A stretch of DNA of 51,807 bases from Candidatus Heimdallarchaeota archaeon. Its GTDB lineage: Archaea; Asgardarchaeota; Heimdallarchaeia; JABLTI01. The translations under genes and the position numbers were made by a program. Shown here piece by piece: positions 25,214 through 33,905 of the stretch. Location of the stretch: contig JAHLVZ010000009.1 in assembly GCA_019058165.1 (NCBI GenBank), positions 1-51,807 on the forward strand, read 5' to 3'. The notes below the pieces were generated by a model. It did no database searches, had not been told where the DNA came from, and worked only from the letters and a program-made list of their open reading frames with translations. Every line of letters starts with the position of its first letter. Within the stretch, counting starts at the first letter, position 1.

Positions 25214-26074
25214 TTGAAATTTGAAGAATATGGAAAAGAAGTAGAAAATTTGGAAATCAAAACAAACCCCTTTGAATTTGCAGAGAGTAACCTCTTCAAA
25301 AAATTGGACAATATATATGGTTATATCAAGAAGAAGAAACCAGACATCTATGATGAGTTAATCAGAAAAATAACTCTAAAAATAAAAGATAAACCAAAGA
25401 TAGGTTATTTTACAAACAAAACTGAAGAAATCTTAGAGAGAATTACTCAAGGTGAATTTCTCTCGGAAAATCAAGATTTAGTTTTGATACACTTGAACAT
25501 CTTTGTTGATACTCTTGGATTTACTGACAAGGAGTACTGGCAAAATAAGGAATTCAAAATACCTGCAAGGAATTTTGTACACGCAGCGAATGATCTTTCC
25601 TATCTATATTTATCAACACTTGTAGAGATTATAGGGAAAGAAGATGCTATAAAATTGTACAAGGAAACTGTTGATAATTATGTCAAAGTGTATGATCAAA
25701 ATCAAGTGAATATTTTCACAGACTTAGAAGATATGCGTCAGAAATTTATTCGTTGGACGGAAAACAGTCCCTATGGAAGAGTTCGTTTAATTAGCACTGT
25801 TGAAAATGGTCATTGGATGAAGATTTGTAGGAATTGTGAAAAAGTACAGAACTTAGATAATTTAGAAGAGCTCGACGGGGATTTAATGTATGCAATTTCC
25901 TGCTATTGTCATGAACCGTTAGCAAGAATGTGGAACGAGAATTTTGTTTTAACTCTTAATGAAACAATAGCTAAGGGGGATTCATTTTGTTCCTATGTGT
26001 ATCACGATAAAACCATCGTAGATGAAATTAAGCATCCTCCTAGAGAATTCTTTGAGAAAATAATCGAAAAATAG
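25214..26074 (+). CDS. ATC hydrolase-like protein, subtype B, degenerate first motif
   Basis: Subtype B members share a MKF-x2-YGK start and an EGDPYCDxxxHD third motif. Here the third motif is AKGDSFCSYVYHD and the second is LMYAISCYCHE; the first region reads ICRNCEKVQ instead of FRxDNCPW, so this copy is the most divergent. The TTG at 25214 is chosen as start: GGAGG ends nine bases upstream, and the resulting MKFEEYGKE matches the other subtype B starts. The ATG at 25199 would have the ribosome site inside the coding region. All three cysteines of the family pattern are kept. Confidence 0.7.
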   Translation: MKFEEYGKEVENLEIKTNPFEFAESNLFKKLDNIYGYIKKKKPDIYDELIRKITLKIKDKPKIGYFTNKTEEILERITQGEFLSENQDLVLIHLNIFVDTLGFTDKEYWQNKEFKIPARNFVHAANDLSYLYLSTLVEIIGKEDAIKLYKETVDNYVKVYDQNQVNIFTDLEDMRQKFIRWTENSPYGRVRLISTVENGHWMKICRNCEKVQNLDNLEELDGDLMYAISCYCHEPLARMWNENFVLTLNETIAKGDSFCSYVYHDKTIVDEIKHPPREFFEKIIEK

Positions 26075-26085
26075 TGTGAATAAAA

Positions 26086-26997
26086 ATGGAAGTTATTAGA
26101 ATTGGTGAATTTAATCCTAATGTACTGGAAAAGATTGTTGAAATTCAACCGTTTGAAACTGCTTTGTATGTAGCAAACAATAATAGAAACAATTTTGCCT
26201 GCTTGAAGAGATTAGATTATTTACTAGAATTTATAGAAGCAAAACAACCAGAAATTTTGCAAAAATATATTGAAGATTTAACGAAGAAATTGCAAGATCA
26301 AATAAAAGAGGATCTTCTTGGAGACAAGAAACCTATTTTAGAAAAAACCACTAAGGAAACTAAACTTGTTAACAAATACCCCAAACTTCTAGAAAATACA
26401 TTGAATTTTAGTTTCCAATTGCTAAACTTATCAGGAAAAATCAATTGGATGAAAGATACAGTAAAAATAAAACAAGGAGATTATATCAGATCCTACTTAA
26501 TTCCAACTTATTATTTTCTTTTAGTCTTAACAGAGACAATTGGAAAAGAAGAAGGCATTAAACTCTTTAAGAGATATATTTCGCAATTTCTTAGAAGCCA
26601 GAAAACTGATCAGGATTCGAGTTTTACGACACTTGAGGATTCTTTTGAGAGAAGCAAAAATTCAGTTCAGTACCCATCGGATTGGGTTATGGTTATTGGA
26701 TTACTCTCCAAAGCCAAGTATGTCTTTAGGAATGATAATTGCTTATGGATAGATGCTTTAACTGATTTACCTGACCAAGAAATAAAATATGCCATTTGTT
26801 GCTACGGTGATTATCAAAACGCATTCACCTATTCTAATGAAAATACTATCTTATCTATGGAGCATACTATTGCTCAGGGAGATCCATATTGTTCTCGAGC
26901 GAAACATGATATTAGATTTGACTGGAACCTAGAGCATCCCTCAAAGGAATTTTTTGATAATATGTGGCCAGTTCAAGATAAACAAAAGAAGAAATGA
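26086..26997 (+). CDS. ATC hydrolase-like protein, subtype B
   Basis: This 303-residue copy has FRNDNCLWIDAL, IKYAICCYGDYQ and AQGDPYCSRAKHD in order, and the family's helical block TETIGKEEGIKLFKRY. Its N-terminus is slightly different (MEVIRIGEFNPNVLEK) from the MKF-x2-YGK of its neighbours. It follows the previous stop by 11 bases. The conserved first-motif Cys, the CC pair in the second motif and the Cys after GDPY are all present, so a metal site or thiol chemistry is possible, though neither is shown. Confidence 0.75.
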   Translation: MEVIRIGEFNPNVLEKIVEIQPFETALYVANNNRNNFACLKRLDYLLEFIEAKQPEILQKYIEDLTKKLQDQIKEDLLGDKKPILEKTTKETKLVNKYPKLLENTLNFSFQLLNLSGKINWMKDTVKIKQGDYIRSYLIPTYYFLLVLTETIGKEEGIKLFKRYISQFLRSQKTDQDSSFTTLEDSFERSKNSVQYPSDWVMVIGLLSKAKYVFRNDNCLWIDALTDLPDQEIKYAICCYGDYQNAFTYSNENTILSMEHTIAQGDPYCSRAKHDIRFDWNLEHPSKEFFDNMWPVQDKQKKK

Positions 26998-27016
26998 AAA
27001 CAAGAGGATAACAAAA

Positions 27017-27886
27017 ATGAAATTTCAAAAATATGGGAAGGAAATTCCAAACTTATTAGATAAAGAAGTTGAACTTCAACCAATTGATTTTGCTCAAAAA
27101 TCACCTTTTAAGAGATTGAATTATCTATTAGGATTGATTAAGGAGAAGGAATCAAGTTCATTCAAGGATTACATAAATAACTTAAAGTTAAAACTCAAGT
27201 CGCTAATAGAAGAGGATTTCGTAACAGAAAAAAATCTAAACATTGTAGAACTTCTAACTAATTTTGATATATTGAAAGAACATCCTGAACTAGCTAAAAA
27301 CAGTTTGAATTATTTTCTACAGATGCTGCATGTATCAGAAAAGGATGATTGGGTAAATGAAAAAGTAAAAATTCTCAACAAGAATTATTTGCGTTCATTT
27401 TTGATACCAAAATACTATAATTTGCTAGTTTTAGCTGAAACCATAGGTCGAGAAGAAGCTTTTCAGTTGTACAAATTTTATGTTACCAAATTCATCAATG
27501 ATAATTTGTCTCCAAATCGAAAGATCTTTGATACAATGGAAGCCTTCAAAGATCATTTTGAAAAGGATAAGAAGGAAGTTACAATTGGTTGGTATGGACT
27601 CTTAAGTGAAGTTAAAAATGGCAAATTTTTCTTTAGAAAAGATAACTGTCCTTGGGCAGAAGCTCTAATGGATTTACCTGATACTGAAATAAAATACCTC
27701 ATTTGTTGTTATGGTGACTTTCAGGCAGCAACAACAAGAAGTAATGACAGCTTCGTTCTCACTATGAAGCACACAGTAGTTGAAGGAGATCCTTACTGTG
27801 ATTGTATTTACCATGATACTAGTGTTGATTGGGATTTAACTCATCCACCTAAGGAATTTTGGGATAATATAAAATCCAATAAATAA
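27017..27886 (+). CDS. ATC hydrolase-like protein, subtype B
   Basis: The motifs are FRKDNCPWAEAL, IKYLICCYGDFQ and VEGDPYCDCIYHD, the cleanest subtype B set in the array. NCPWAEAL corresponds to the C-P-W-A segment that I associate with the ATC hydrolase family in bacteria. ATG 27017 is the start: AGAGGAT lies about eight bases upstream and MKFQKYGKE matches the paralogues; the longer frame from 26954 overlaps the previous gene. The protein is 289 residues long, and the next gene (LRR) follows after 17 bases. Confidence 0.77.
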   Translation: MKFQKYGKEIPNLLDKEVELQPIDFAQKSPFKRLNYLLGLIKEKESSSFKDYINNLKLKLKSLIEEDFVTEKNLNIVELLTNFDILKEHPELAKNSLNYFLQMLHVSEKDDWVNEKVKILNKNYLRSFLIPKYYNLLVLAETIGREEAFQLYKFYVTKFINDNLSPNRKIFDTMEAFKDHFEKDKKEVTIGWYGLLSEVKNGKFFFRKDNCPWAEALMDLPDTEIKYLICCYGDFQAATTRSNDSFVLTMKHTVVEGDPYCDCIYHDTSVDWDLTHPPKEFWDNIKSNK

Positions 27887-27903
27887 TTCAGGATGTTGTG
27901 TAA

Positions 27904-29466
27904 ATGAATGATGGAAAAACACAAAAAAGCAATGAAGTTGTTTTGAATAAAAAAGATGAACAAACCATAAAAAAGCTTGAGAAAATAATCGGTTGTACAA
28001 TTCCCCGAGTAAAGCAGTATGCTTCTCGAAAATTAGGTTGTGTAGTTCGAGAAAGCAAAATCGTTGAATTAAGTCTTTTTAATAAGAATTTGAAACAAAT
28101 TCCAAGATGTGTTTTCGATTTAAAAGATCTAGAAAGATTAGCGTTTCGATCAAATCCTATTGCATCTATTCCAAAAGAAATTACTGAACTATCTAAACTG
28201 AAATATCTACATATAATTGAGAATCCTATAGATGAGGTTCCTGAATATATTACTGGTTTAACGGAATTAGAAGTTCTTTGTTTGTATTCTACAAAAGTAT
28301 CTTCATTTCCCGAAAGCGCTTGTAAATTTAACAAATTGAGACAACTTTGGATTGAATTTGGACCATTAAAGGAACTACCGGAAGCAATAGGAAACCTAAC
28401 CTCATTGAAGGAATTATTACTCGAAGAAGGATGTTTAACACAGTTACCAGAGAGTATTGGGAAGCTTACTAATCTTATTGGCATTCAATTAGATGATCAT
28501 AATCTTACATCATTACCAGAGAGTATTGGTAATTTAAAACTAGATTATCTCGCCTTAGATGGAAATCAATTAACTGAGCTACCAGAAACCTATGGCAATA
28601 TTACAACTATTAAATCAGCTCGTTTTGTTGGGAACAAATTAACAGAACTCCCTGAAAGTTTTGGAAAACTAGTAAATCTCAAGTATTTATGGTTACACAA
28701 GAACAAACTAACTCATCTACCTGAATCAATTGGTAACTTGAAAGACATAGACCATTTTATGCTCCATCACAATAACTTGACTTCTCTCCCAGATAGCATC
28801 TGTAACCTTACAAAAATGTCTGTTCTGAAACTATCAGCCAATCAATTAACGAAACTTCCTGAGGATTTTGGGAGTTTGAAAAATCTACGGGAATTATACT
28901 TGGATGGGAACAAACTTACCGAGCTTCCAGAGAGTATTGGGAAATTAAGTAAACTCCAGGAACTGTGGATAAATAATAATAACTTAAAGACTCTCCCAGA
29001 GACTATTGGAAAGCTAAAGAATCTTCAGAAATTAGTCGTCTCAGATAATTTCATTTTCTCATTGCCCGAGGAAATTGGACTTTTATCTAATCTTTATTAT
29101 CTTGATTTAAGAGACAATATAATGAAGGAATTACCTAAAAGCTTAGGAGAGTTAGAAAACCTTCAAGAACTAAGACTTGGTTTTAATGAGGTAAGTATTC
29201 TTCCCGAAAACTTTGGGAATTTAGTAAATTTGGAGAAATTCTATTTTCAGAAAAACTGGTTACATGCAATACCAGATAGTTTTGCTAAATTGAAGAAGCT
29301 TACACATCTGAATTTGAGTCAAGTTCAACTAAATAAAATATCAGATGTTCTTCTTAAACTCCCAATTCTGAAGTATTTATGGATAGAAGCCGAATGGTGG
29401 CAAGAAGAAAGAGAGGAAGGAGTTCTTGCTGAACTAGAAAAGAAGGGATGTAAAGTATACAATTAA
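27904..29466 (+). CDS. Large leucine-rich-repeat protein within the ATC-like array
   Basis: This 520-residue protein has an N-terminal region of about 60 residues (KLEKIIGCTIPRVKQYASRK) shared with the second LRR protein of the array. It is followed by about 18-19 LRR units of 23 residues with consensus LPESIGxLxxLxxLxLxxN, the SHOC2-like type, and a C-terminal cap (LWIEAEWWQEER). There is no signal peptide, membrane helix, GTPase (Roc-COR) or kinase domain, so it is probably a cytoplasmic binding scaffold. The regular repeats also keep the reverse strand open, which creates long spurious antisense frames. It sits between subtype B ATC-like genes. Confidence 0.85.
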   Translation: MNDGKTQKSNEVVLNKKDEQTIKKLEKIIGCTIPRVKQYASRKLGCVVRESKIVELSLFNKNLKQIPRCVFDLKDLERLAFRSNPIASIPKEITELSKLKYLHIIENPIDEVPEYITGLTELEVLCLYSTKVSSFPESACKFNKLRQLWIEFGPLKELPEAIGNLTSLKELLLEEGCLTQLPESIGKLTNLIGIQLDDHNLTSLPESIGNLKLDYLALDGNQLTELPETYGNITTIKSARFVGNKLTELPESFGKLVNLKYLWLHKNKLTHLPESIGNLKDIDHFMLHHNNLTSLPDSICNLTKMSVLKLSANQLTKLPEDFGSLKNLRELYLDGNKLTELPESIGKLSKLQELWINNNNLKTLPETIGKLKNLQKLVVSDNFIFSLPEEIGLLSNLYYLDLRDNIMKELPKSLGELENLQELRLGFNEVSILPENFGNLVNLEKFYFQKNWLHAIPDSFAKLKKLTHLNLSQVQLNKISDVLLKLPILKYLWIEAEWWQEEREEGVLAELEKKGCKVYN

Positions 29467-29481
29467 TTAATTGGTGATAAG

Positions 29482-31227
29482 ATGAAATTTCAACAATATG
29501 GAAAAGTAAATCCAGACAAGAAATATAAAATCAATCCACTACAATTAGCAGAAAGTGTGATTTTGAAGAGATTGGATTTCTTACTAGGTTTTATCAAGGA
29601 TAGAAATGATGATTTGTATGCCAGATACATTGACCAATTAGAAAGCAAAATCAAATTGTTGACAGAGAATTTGGACGCTCCAATCGAGAAACTTGAAATT
29701 ACAAAGAAATTAGAAGAATTCACCCTCATAAATAAACATAAAGAACTTGTTATATTGCATTACAAATTTCTAATTAAACTTTTAGATAAACCAGTAACAG
29801 ATATCCTTAACTCAAATGAAATAATGATTCCGAGTAAGATTTATTGGCAAATTGTTTTCGGAATTCGCTATTATCAAGCACAAGCATTAGCAGAAATAAT
29901 GGAGAAGGAAGAAGCGATCGAGTTATTCAAGGAATATATCAATCAATATCATCTCTTTGTGGAGTCAACATTCAAGAAATACAAAACACTTGAAGAGATG
30001 AGACAGGACCACATAGACGATGCAGTGAAGAGCACCGATCCTGAAATTGATGTTTTTATTAGCACTGTCAAAGATGGTGTTTATATTGTTCGGAACAACA
30101 ATTGTCCTGCAATTGAAGCTATGATTGATTTTGATGACAAAGAGCTGGTTTACCTAGCATGTTGTTATGGAGATTACAATTATGCAATTATGTCTAACAA
30201 ACACTTTGTTATGACAAGGGATTTTACAATTGCTGAAGGCGATCCATATTGTGACAAAGTCTTTCATGACACAAGAATAGACAAAGAAGTCAAACATCCG
30301 ACAAAGGAATTCCTAGATAAAATTGGTCCTATCTTGAAAGAATGCTTAATTGGTGAGAAAATGAAATTTCATAAATTTGGAAAAATAAATACTAATAAAA
30401 TGTACAAAATAAAACTAATTGATTCATTTGAGAATGTAATATTCAAAAGATTAGATTTTCTTTTAAGATTAATTAAAGAGAAAAAAGAAGAGCAATACGA
30501 GAATTTTGTTAAAAAGCTGACAAAAAAACTACAAGACAAAGTAGCTGTTAAAGATTTAACAGTTGATAAGCAAGAGATTAATGCTTTGATATCTAATTAT
30601 AAAAACTTGAATGATCAAAATGAGCTTACGAGATTACATTTAGATTTACAAATACAAATTCTTGAATTAACAAAAAAACAACTTAATAGTGTTGATCAAA
30701 TAGAAATCCCTAGTAGAATCAATTGGCGTGCAGTTTTTATCAATAAATATTATCAATTACTAGCGTTAATTGACGTACTAGGAAGAAATGAGGGGATTGA
30801 GCTATACAAGGAATATCTTGATCAATATTACGTACATACAAAATCAACTTTTAAACACTATAATACTCTGGATGAATTTAGCAAAGAACATTTAGAAGAA
30901 CAAGAGACTAGTACAGATGGGGAATTTGCTGTAGTTTATAGCACAGTGGAAAATGGTGTATATATTGTCCGCAATGATAATTGTCCTGCAGTTGAAGCAC
31001 TAGATGACATTAAAGATAAGGAATTAATTTACGTCATTTGTTGTTATGCGGATTATCAATACACTATAATGTCAAATGAGCATTTTGTAATGACTAGAAA
31101 TTATACTGTTGCTGAAGGTGATCCTTATTGCGACAAAGTTTTTCATGATACAAGGATTGACAAAGAAGTCAAACATCCAACAAAGGAGTTTCTAGATAGC
31201 ATGGGACCTATCTTGAAGAAAAAATAA
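29482..31227 (+). CDS. Fused tandem ATC hydrolase-like protein, two subtype B domains
   Basis: Residues 1-293 and 294-581 are two complete subtype B domains. Each has VRNxNCPA, a CCYGD or CCYAD motif, AEGDPYCDKVFHD, and the near-identical ending KHPTKEFLD. The junction translates a sequence that looks like an intergenic ribosome site (ATTGGTGAG, then ATG 30361 opening MKFHKFGK, the usual subtype B start). The fusion therefore looks like two genes joined when a stop codon was lost. ATG 30361 could still act as an internal start and give the second domain alone. The first ATG at 29482 follows GGTGA by four bases. Confidence 0.8.
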   Translation: MKFQQYGKVNPDKKYKINPLQLAESVILKRLDFLLGFIKDRNDDLYARYIDQLESKIKLLTENLDAPIEKLEITKKLEEFTLINKHKELVILHYKFLIKLLDKPVTDILNSNEIMIPSKIYWQIVFGIRYYQAQALAEIMEKEEAIELFKEYINQYHLFVESTFKKYKTLEEMRQDHIDDAVKSTDPEIDVFISTVKDGVYIVRNNNCPAIEAMIDFDDKELVYLACCYGDYNYAIMSNKHFVMTRDFTIAEGDPYCDKVFHDTRIDKEVKHPTKEFLDKIGPILKECLIGEKMKFHKFGKINTNKMYKIKLIDSFENVIFKRLDFLLRLIKEKKEEQYENFVKKLTKKLQDKVAVKDLTVDKQEINALISNYKNLNDQNELTRLHLDLQIQILELTKKQLNSVDQIEIPSRINWRAVFINKYYQLLALIDVLGRNEGIELYKEYLDQYYVHTKSTFKHYNTLDEFSKEHLEEQETSTDGEFAVVYSTVENGVYIVRNDNCPAVEALDDIKDKELIYVICCYADYQYTIMSNEHFVMTRNYTVAEGDPYCDKVFHDTRIDKEVKHPTKEFLDSMGPILKKK

Positions 31228-31251
31228 GTAACATTAATTGAAGGTGTAAAA

Positions 31252-31572
31252 ATGACATATAAAGTGAAAATTACCGTAGAGAAAGTGTGCGAACCAAAAG
31301 ACATTATTGGTAAAGATTTCATTCGGGAATCAGGTAAACCCATCCCAAAATGTGGTTTCTTCTCTGAAGGAGATCAATTCATTATACTAGAAACAGGTGC
31401 AATGCCTGAAGAGTTCATTTGTCAACATGCATTTTATGCGATAAATAAACATGTAGAAGTCCTTAGGTTGGGTGGGAGAATAGAAGATTGGACTGGAGAT
31501 GATACTATTTATGGTGTTTGTCATGATGGTATTAGACCTGTCATTTTCAAATTAGAACGAATAACCGAGTAG
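31252..31572 (+). CDS. TIGR04076-like small protein, copy 1
   Basis: The 106-residue protein fits the TIGR04076 pattern as I know it: a KVKITVEKV start, a Cys before an EGDQFII strand (PKCGFFSEGDQF), a Cys in EEFICQHAFYAI, a glycine pair in VLRLGGRIEDW, and CHDGIRPVIFKLERI at the end. Three cysteines are conserved in the three copies here. Function is not established for the family. Copy 1 is the most divergent in the middle (QHAFYAINKH where copy 3 has RWAWVDIYRD). GAAGGTG precedes the ATG. It lies 24 bp after the fused ATC-like gene. Confidence 0.72.
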   Translation: MTYKVKITVEKVCEPKDIIGKDFIRESGKPIPKCGFFSEGDQFIILETGAMPEEFICQHAFYAINKHVEVLRLGGRIEDWTGDDTIYGVCHDGIRPVIFKLERITE

Positions 31573-31582
31573 AGTGATCTAA

Positions 31583-31903
31583 ATGGCATACAAAGTAAAA
31601 ATAACAGTATTCAAGAGATTTAGTCCGGAAGAAATTTTCGGAAAAGAAATGACCTACCCAGATGGTAGGAAAATGGTTGCTTGTCCATTATTCAAAGATG
31701 GTCAAGAGATAATTGTGAAAACTATCTATGCTGATCCACCGGAGGATTTCAAGTGCTCCTGGGGCTGGAATGATTTGTTTAAGGATATCTCTGTTCTTTC
31801 TTGTGGGGGAGATTTCACACATACTGAACCTAATATCACATATACAACTTGCAGAGATGGGATGAAACCTGTCGTTTTCAAGTTAGAACGTATAGAAGAT
31901 TAA
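31583..31903 (+). CDS. TIGR04076-like small protein, copy 2
   Basis: A 106-residue paralogue of its upstream neighbour, 10 bp away: KVKITVFKRFSPEEIFGKEM, VACPLFKDGQEIIV, FKCSWGWNDLFKDISVL, CGGDF, and CRDGMKPVVFKLERIED. It carries the same three cysteine positions plus an extra Cys before the GG pair. The tandem arrangement and matching length show duplication in place. It could form a complex with the ATC-like proteins, which also carry three conserved cysteines, but that is inference from adjacency only. Confidence 0.75.
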   Translation: MAYKVKITVFKRFSPEEIFGKEMTYPDGRKMVACPLFKDGQEIIVKTIYADPPEDFKCSWGWNDLFKDISVLSCGGDFTHTEPNITYTTCRDGMKPVVFKLERIED

Positions 31904-31931
31904 TGCAGATTCAACTAATTGAGTGAGGAAA

Positions 31932-33494
31932 ATGACTGAATTTTCAACTAGAAAGTATAATAAAATTGAATTAATTGAACGAGATGTGAATGTTTTAAGA
32001 CAATTAGAAAAGATAGTCGGGAAACCATTGGCTGAAGTTGAAAGCATAGGTAGAGAAACAACAGGATTTGTTGCTAGAGATAAGAAAGTTGTTGAACTAG
32101 GATTATTCAAAAAGGATTTGACTAAACTACCAGATAATTTTGGAGATCTTGAGAATCTTGAGAAATTTGTTGCTCGTAACAATCAACTTGCATCTGTACC
32201 AGATAGTTTTGAAAAACTCACCGAACTTAGATACTTGAATTTTCGAGGTAGTGCATTTTCCTCTGTACCTGATTGTATTCGAAAACTAAAGAAATTGGAG
32301 TTTCTGTGCTTCAATAAAACTAAAGTTAAAAAATGTCCGGATTGGATTGGTGAACTAACTAACATTGAGGAACTTTGGTTTGAATATGGTCCACTTGAAT
32401 ATCTTCCTGATACCATTGGTAAACTTACTAAAACAAGATTTCTTGCATTAGAAGATACAAAATTAGTAACTATCCCTGACAGTATTGGAGATATGATTGG
32501 TCTCACATTAGTTCGTTTAGATGATAATCAATTGATCTCTATACCAGATAGTATTGGGAACCTGAGTAATCTCAGGAATATAAATTTCAGTGATAATCAA
32601 CTGATATCCTTACCTGATAGTATTGGTAATTGTGCAAATCTAGTTGGTTTGCATGCAGAGAGGAATAAATTAACTTCTATTCCTGATAGTATAACAAAAT
32701 TACCAAAATTACATGATTTGATGATTTCCAACAATCTAATTGTATCACTACCAATAAGTATTGGAGAATTAACAGAACTCAATAATCTTTATGCAATGAA
32801 TAATCAACTAACAACAATTCCTGAAAGTATTGGTAAACTAGGTAAATTAAGAGTTCTGAGATTAAATGGAAATCAACTAACGAAACTTCTAGAGAATATT
32901 GGCGACTTGAAAGCTTTAGAAGAACTATACTTGGATAACAATCAATTAGAATCATTACCTGAAAACATTGGAAAGCTCGCCAATCTCAAAGTGCTTTTAC
33001 TCAATGATAATAAATTGACAACACTACCTGAGAGTATTACAAATCTTAAGAAATTAGAAGTAGTTAATTTAGCGAACAATCAGATAGTAGATCTACCTGA
33101 GAACATTGGAAAATTATCAAACTTGAGATATCTGAATGGTAATGATAATCGTATGAAATACTTACCAGAAAGCATATGCAATTTACAAAATCTCCAAGAG
33201 TTGAGTCTAAATTTTAATGAAATAAATGGATTACCTGAATTATTTGGAAATCTAACAAATCTCTCTCGGTTGCATTTATACAAGAATTATCTGGGGTCAT
33301 TACCGACTACTTTTGAAAAACTCAAAAATTTAGTAGAATTAAACTTGAAAGGACATTCTATGAGTTCTCTACCAGAATCAATTGGGAAACTTCCTAAGCT
33401 ACAAAGTCTTTGGATAGAACCAAATTGGTGGATAACTCTGGATAAAGATAGCATTGATAAATTAGCTTTAAAGAATTGTAAAATATATCTTTGA
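31932..33494 (+). CDS. Large leucine-rich-repeat protein, second copy in the array
   Basis: Paralogue of the LRR protein at 27.9-29.5 kb and nearly the same length. The N-terminal region (LRQLEKIVGKPLAEVESIGR) aligns with KLEKIIGCTIPRVKQYASRK, and the C-terminal cap LWIEPNWW with LWIEAEWW. Between them are about 18-19 units of 23 residues (IPDSIGNLSNLRNINFSDNQL type). It has no signal peptide, anchor or catalytic domain. The two LRR genes each precede or follow a block of the small cysteine proteins, suggesting that a module was duplicated. ATG 31932 follows GTGAGG by three bases; GTG 31923 within that site is the alternative. Confidence 0.85.
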   Translation: MTEFSTRKYNKIELIERDVNVLRQLEKIVGKPLAEVESIGRETTGFVARDKKVVELGLFKKDLTKLPDNFGDLENLEKFVARNNQLASVPDSFEKLTELRYLNFRGSAFSSVPDCIRKLKKLEFLCFNKTKVKKCPDWIGELTNIEELWFEYGPLEYLPDTIGKLTKTRFLALEDTKLVTIPDSIGDMIGLTLVRLDDNQLISIPDSIGNLSNLRNINFSDNQLISLPDSIGNCANLVGLHAERNKLTSIPDSITKLPKLHDLMISNNLIVSLPISIGELTELNNLYAMNNQLTTIPESIGKLGKLRVLRLNGNQLTKLLENIGDLKALEELYLDNNQLESLPENIGKLANLKVLLLNDNKLTTLPESITNLKKLEVVNLANNQIVDLPENIGKLSNLRYLNGNDNRMKYLPESICNLQNLQELSLNFNEINGLPELFGNLTNLSRLHLYKNYLGSLPTTFEKLKNLVELNLKGHSMSSLPESIGKLPKLQSLWIEPNWWITLDKDSIDKLALKNCKIYL

Positions 33495-33538
33495 ATTCTA
33501 TACGACAAAAAATGAAAAACAATTAATGGTGATTAAAT

Positions 33539-33856
33539 ATGAGATCTAAAATAAAAATAACTGTTTTAAAGAAATTTAGCTCCAAAGATGTTCTTGGACA
33601 TTACTTTAAATTTCCAAGTGGAACAGAAATGAAGGATTGTACAATAGTAGAAGTAGGACAAGAATTCATAGTCGAAGACGAACTTACTATGCCAGAAGGT
33701 TTCTGTCGTTGGGCATGGGTCGATATTTACCGAGATGTAGCTATTCTAACCATGGGAGGAGATTTCGCTGGTGGAGATTTAGCAGGATTCAAGTATTCTG
33801 CCTGTTCTGATGGCTTAAAACCTGTAGTATTCAAGTTAGAACGAATAGAAGAGTAA
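33539..33856 (+). CDS. TIGR04076-like small protein, copy 3, last gene of the array
   Basis: This 105-residue protein is the copy closest to the family pattern I remember: KIKITVLKKFSSKDVLGHYF, DCTIVEVGQEFIV, GFCRWAWVDIYRDVAILTMG, GDF, and CSDGLKPVVFKLERIEE. It follows the second LRR gene by 44 bp with GGTGAT upstream of the ATG. Its stop codon forms part of a terminator-like hairpin, which supports it being the end of the transcript. Conserved Trp, Cys and Gly-Gly residues imply a compact beta fold. Confidence 0.77.
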   Translation: MRSKIKITVLKKFSSKDVLGHYFKFPSGTEMKDCTIVEVGQEFIVEDELTMPEGFCRWAWVDIYRDVAILTMGGDFAGGDLAGFKYSACSDGLKPVVFKLERIEE

Positions 33857-33898
33857 ATTGAATAAAAAATTCAATTTTCCTTTTTCTCTTTTTCAAGA
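33855..33898 (+). terminator. Hairpin and T-rich tract ending the array
   Basis: A 9-bp perfect inverted repeat (AAATTGAAT at 33855-33863, ATTCAATTT at 33869-33877) with an AAAAA loop overlaps the last stop codon and is followed by a T-rich tract broken by a few C residues (33875-33893). The location between convergent genes and the T-rich tract fit an archaeal terminator. The stem is AT-only except for one G-C pair. Confidence 0.5.
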
Positions 33899-33905
33899 AA
33901 AGAAA

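Noticed and set aside
27888..28484. Long antisense frame opposite the first LRR gene, and similar ones opposite the second
   Set aside because: The regular LRR codons keep the reverse frame free of stops; the antisense translations are low-complexity, have no family pattern and lie wholly inside a convincing gene.
27904..29466. LRR protein as part of a Roc-COR GTPase or kinase
   Set aside because: No P-loop, G-motifs or kinase motifs occur in the chain, which ends directly after the repeats.
27904..33494. Repeated DNA words suggesting a CRISPR array or satellite
   Set aside because: The period of about 69 bp corresponds to 23-codon LRR units inside open frames; there are no conserved repeats with unique spacers.
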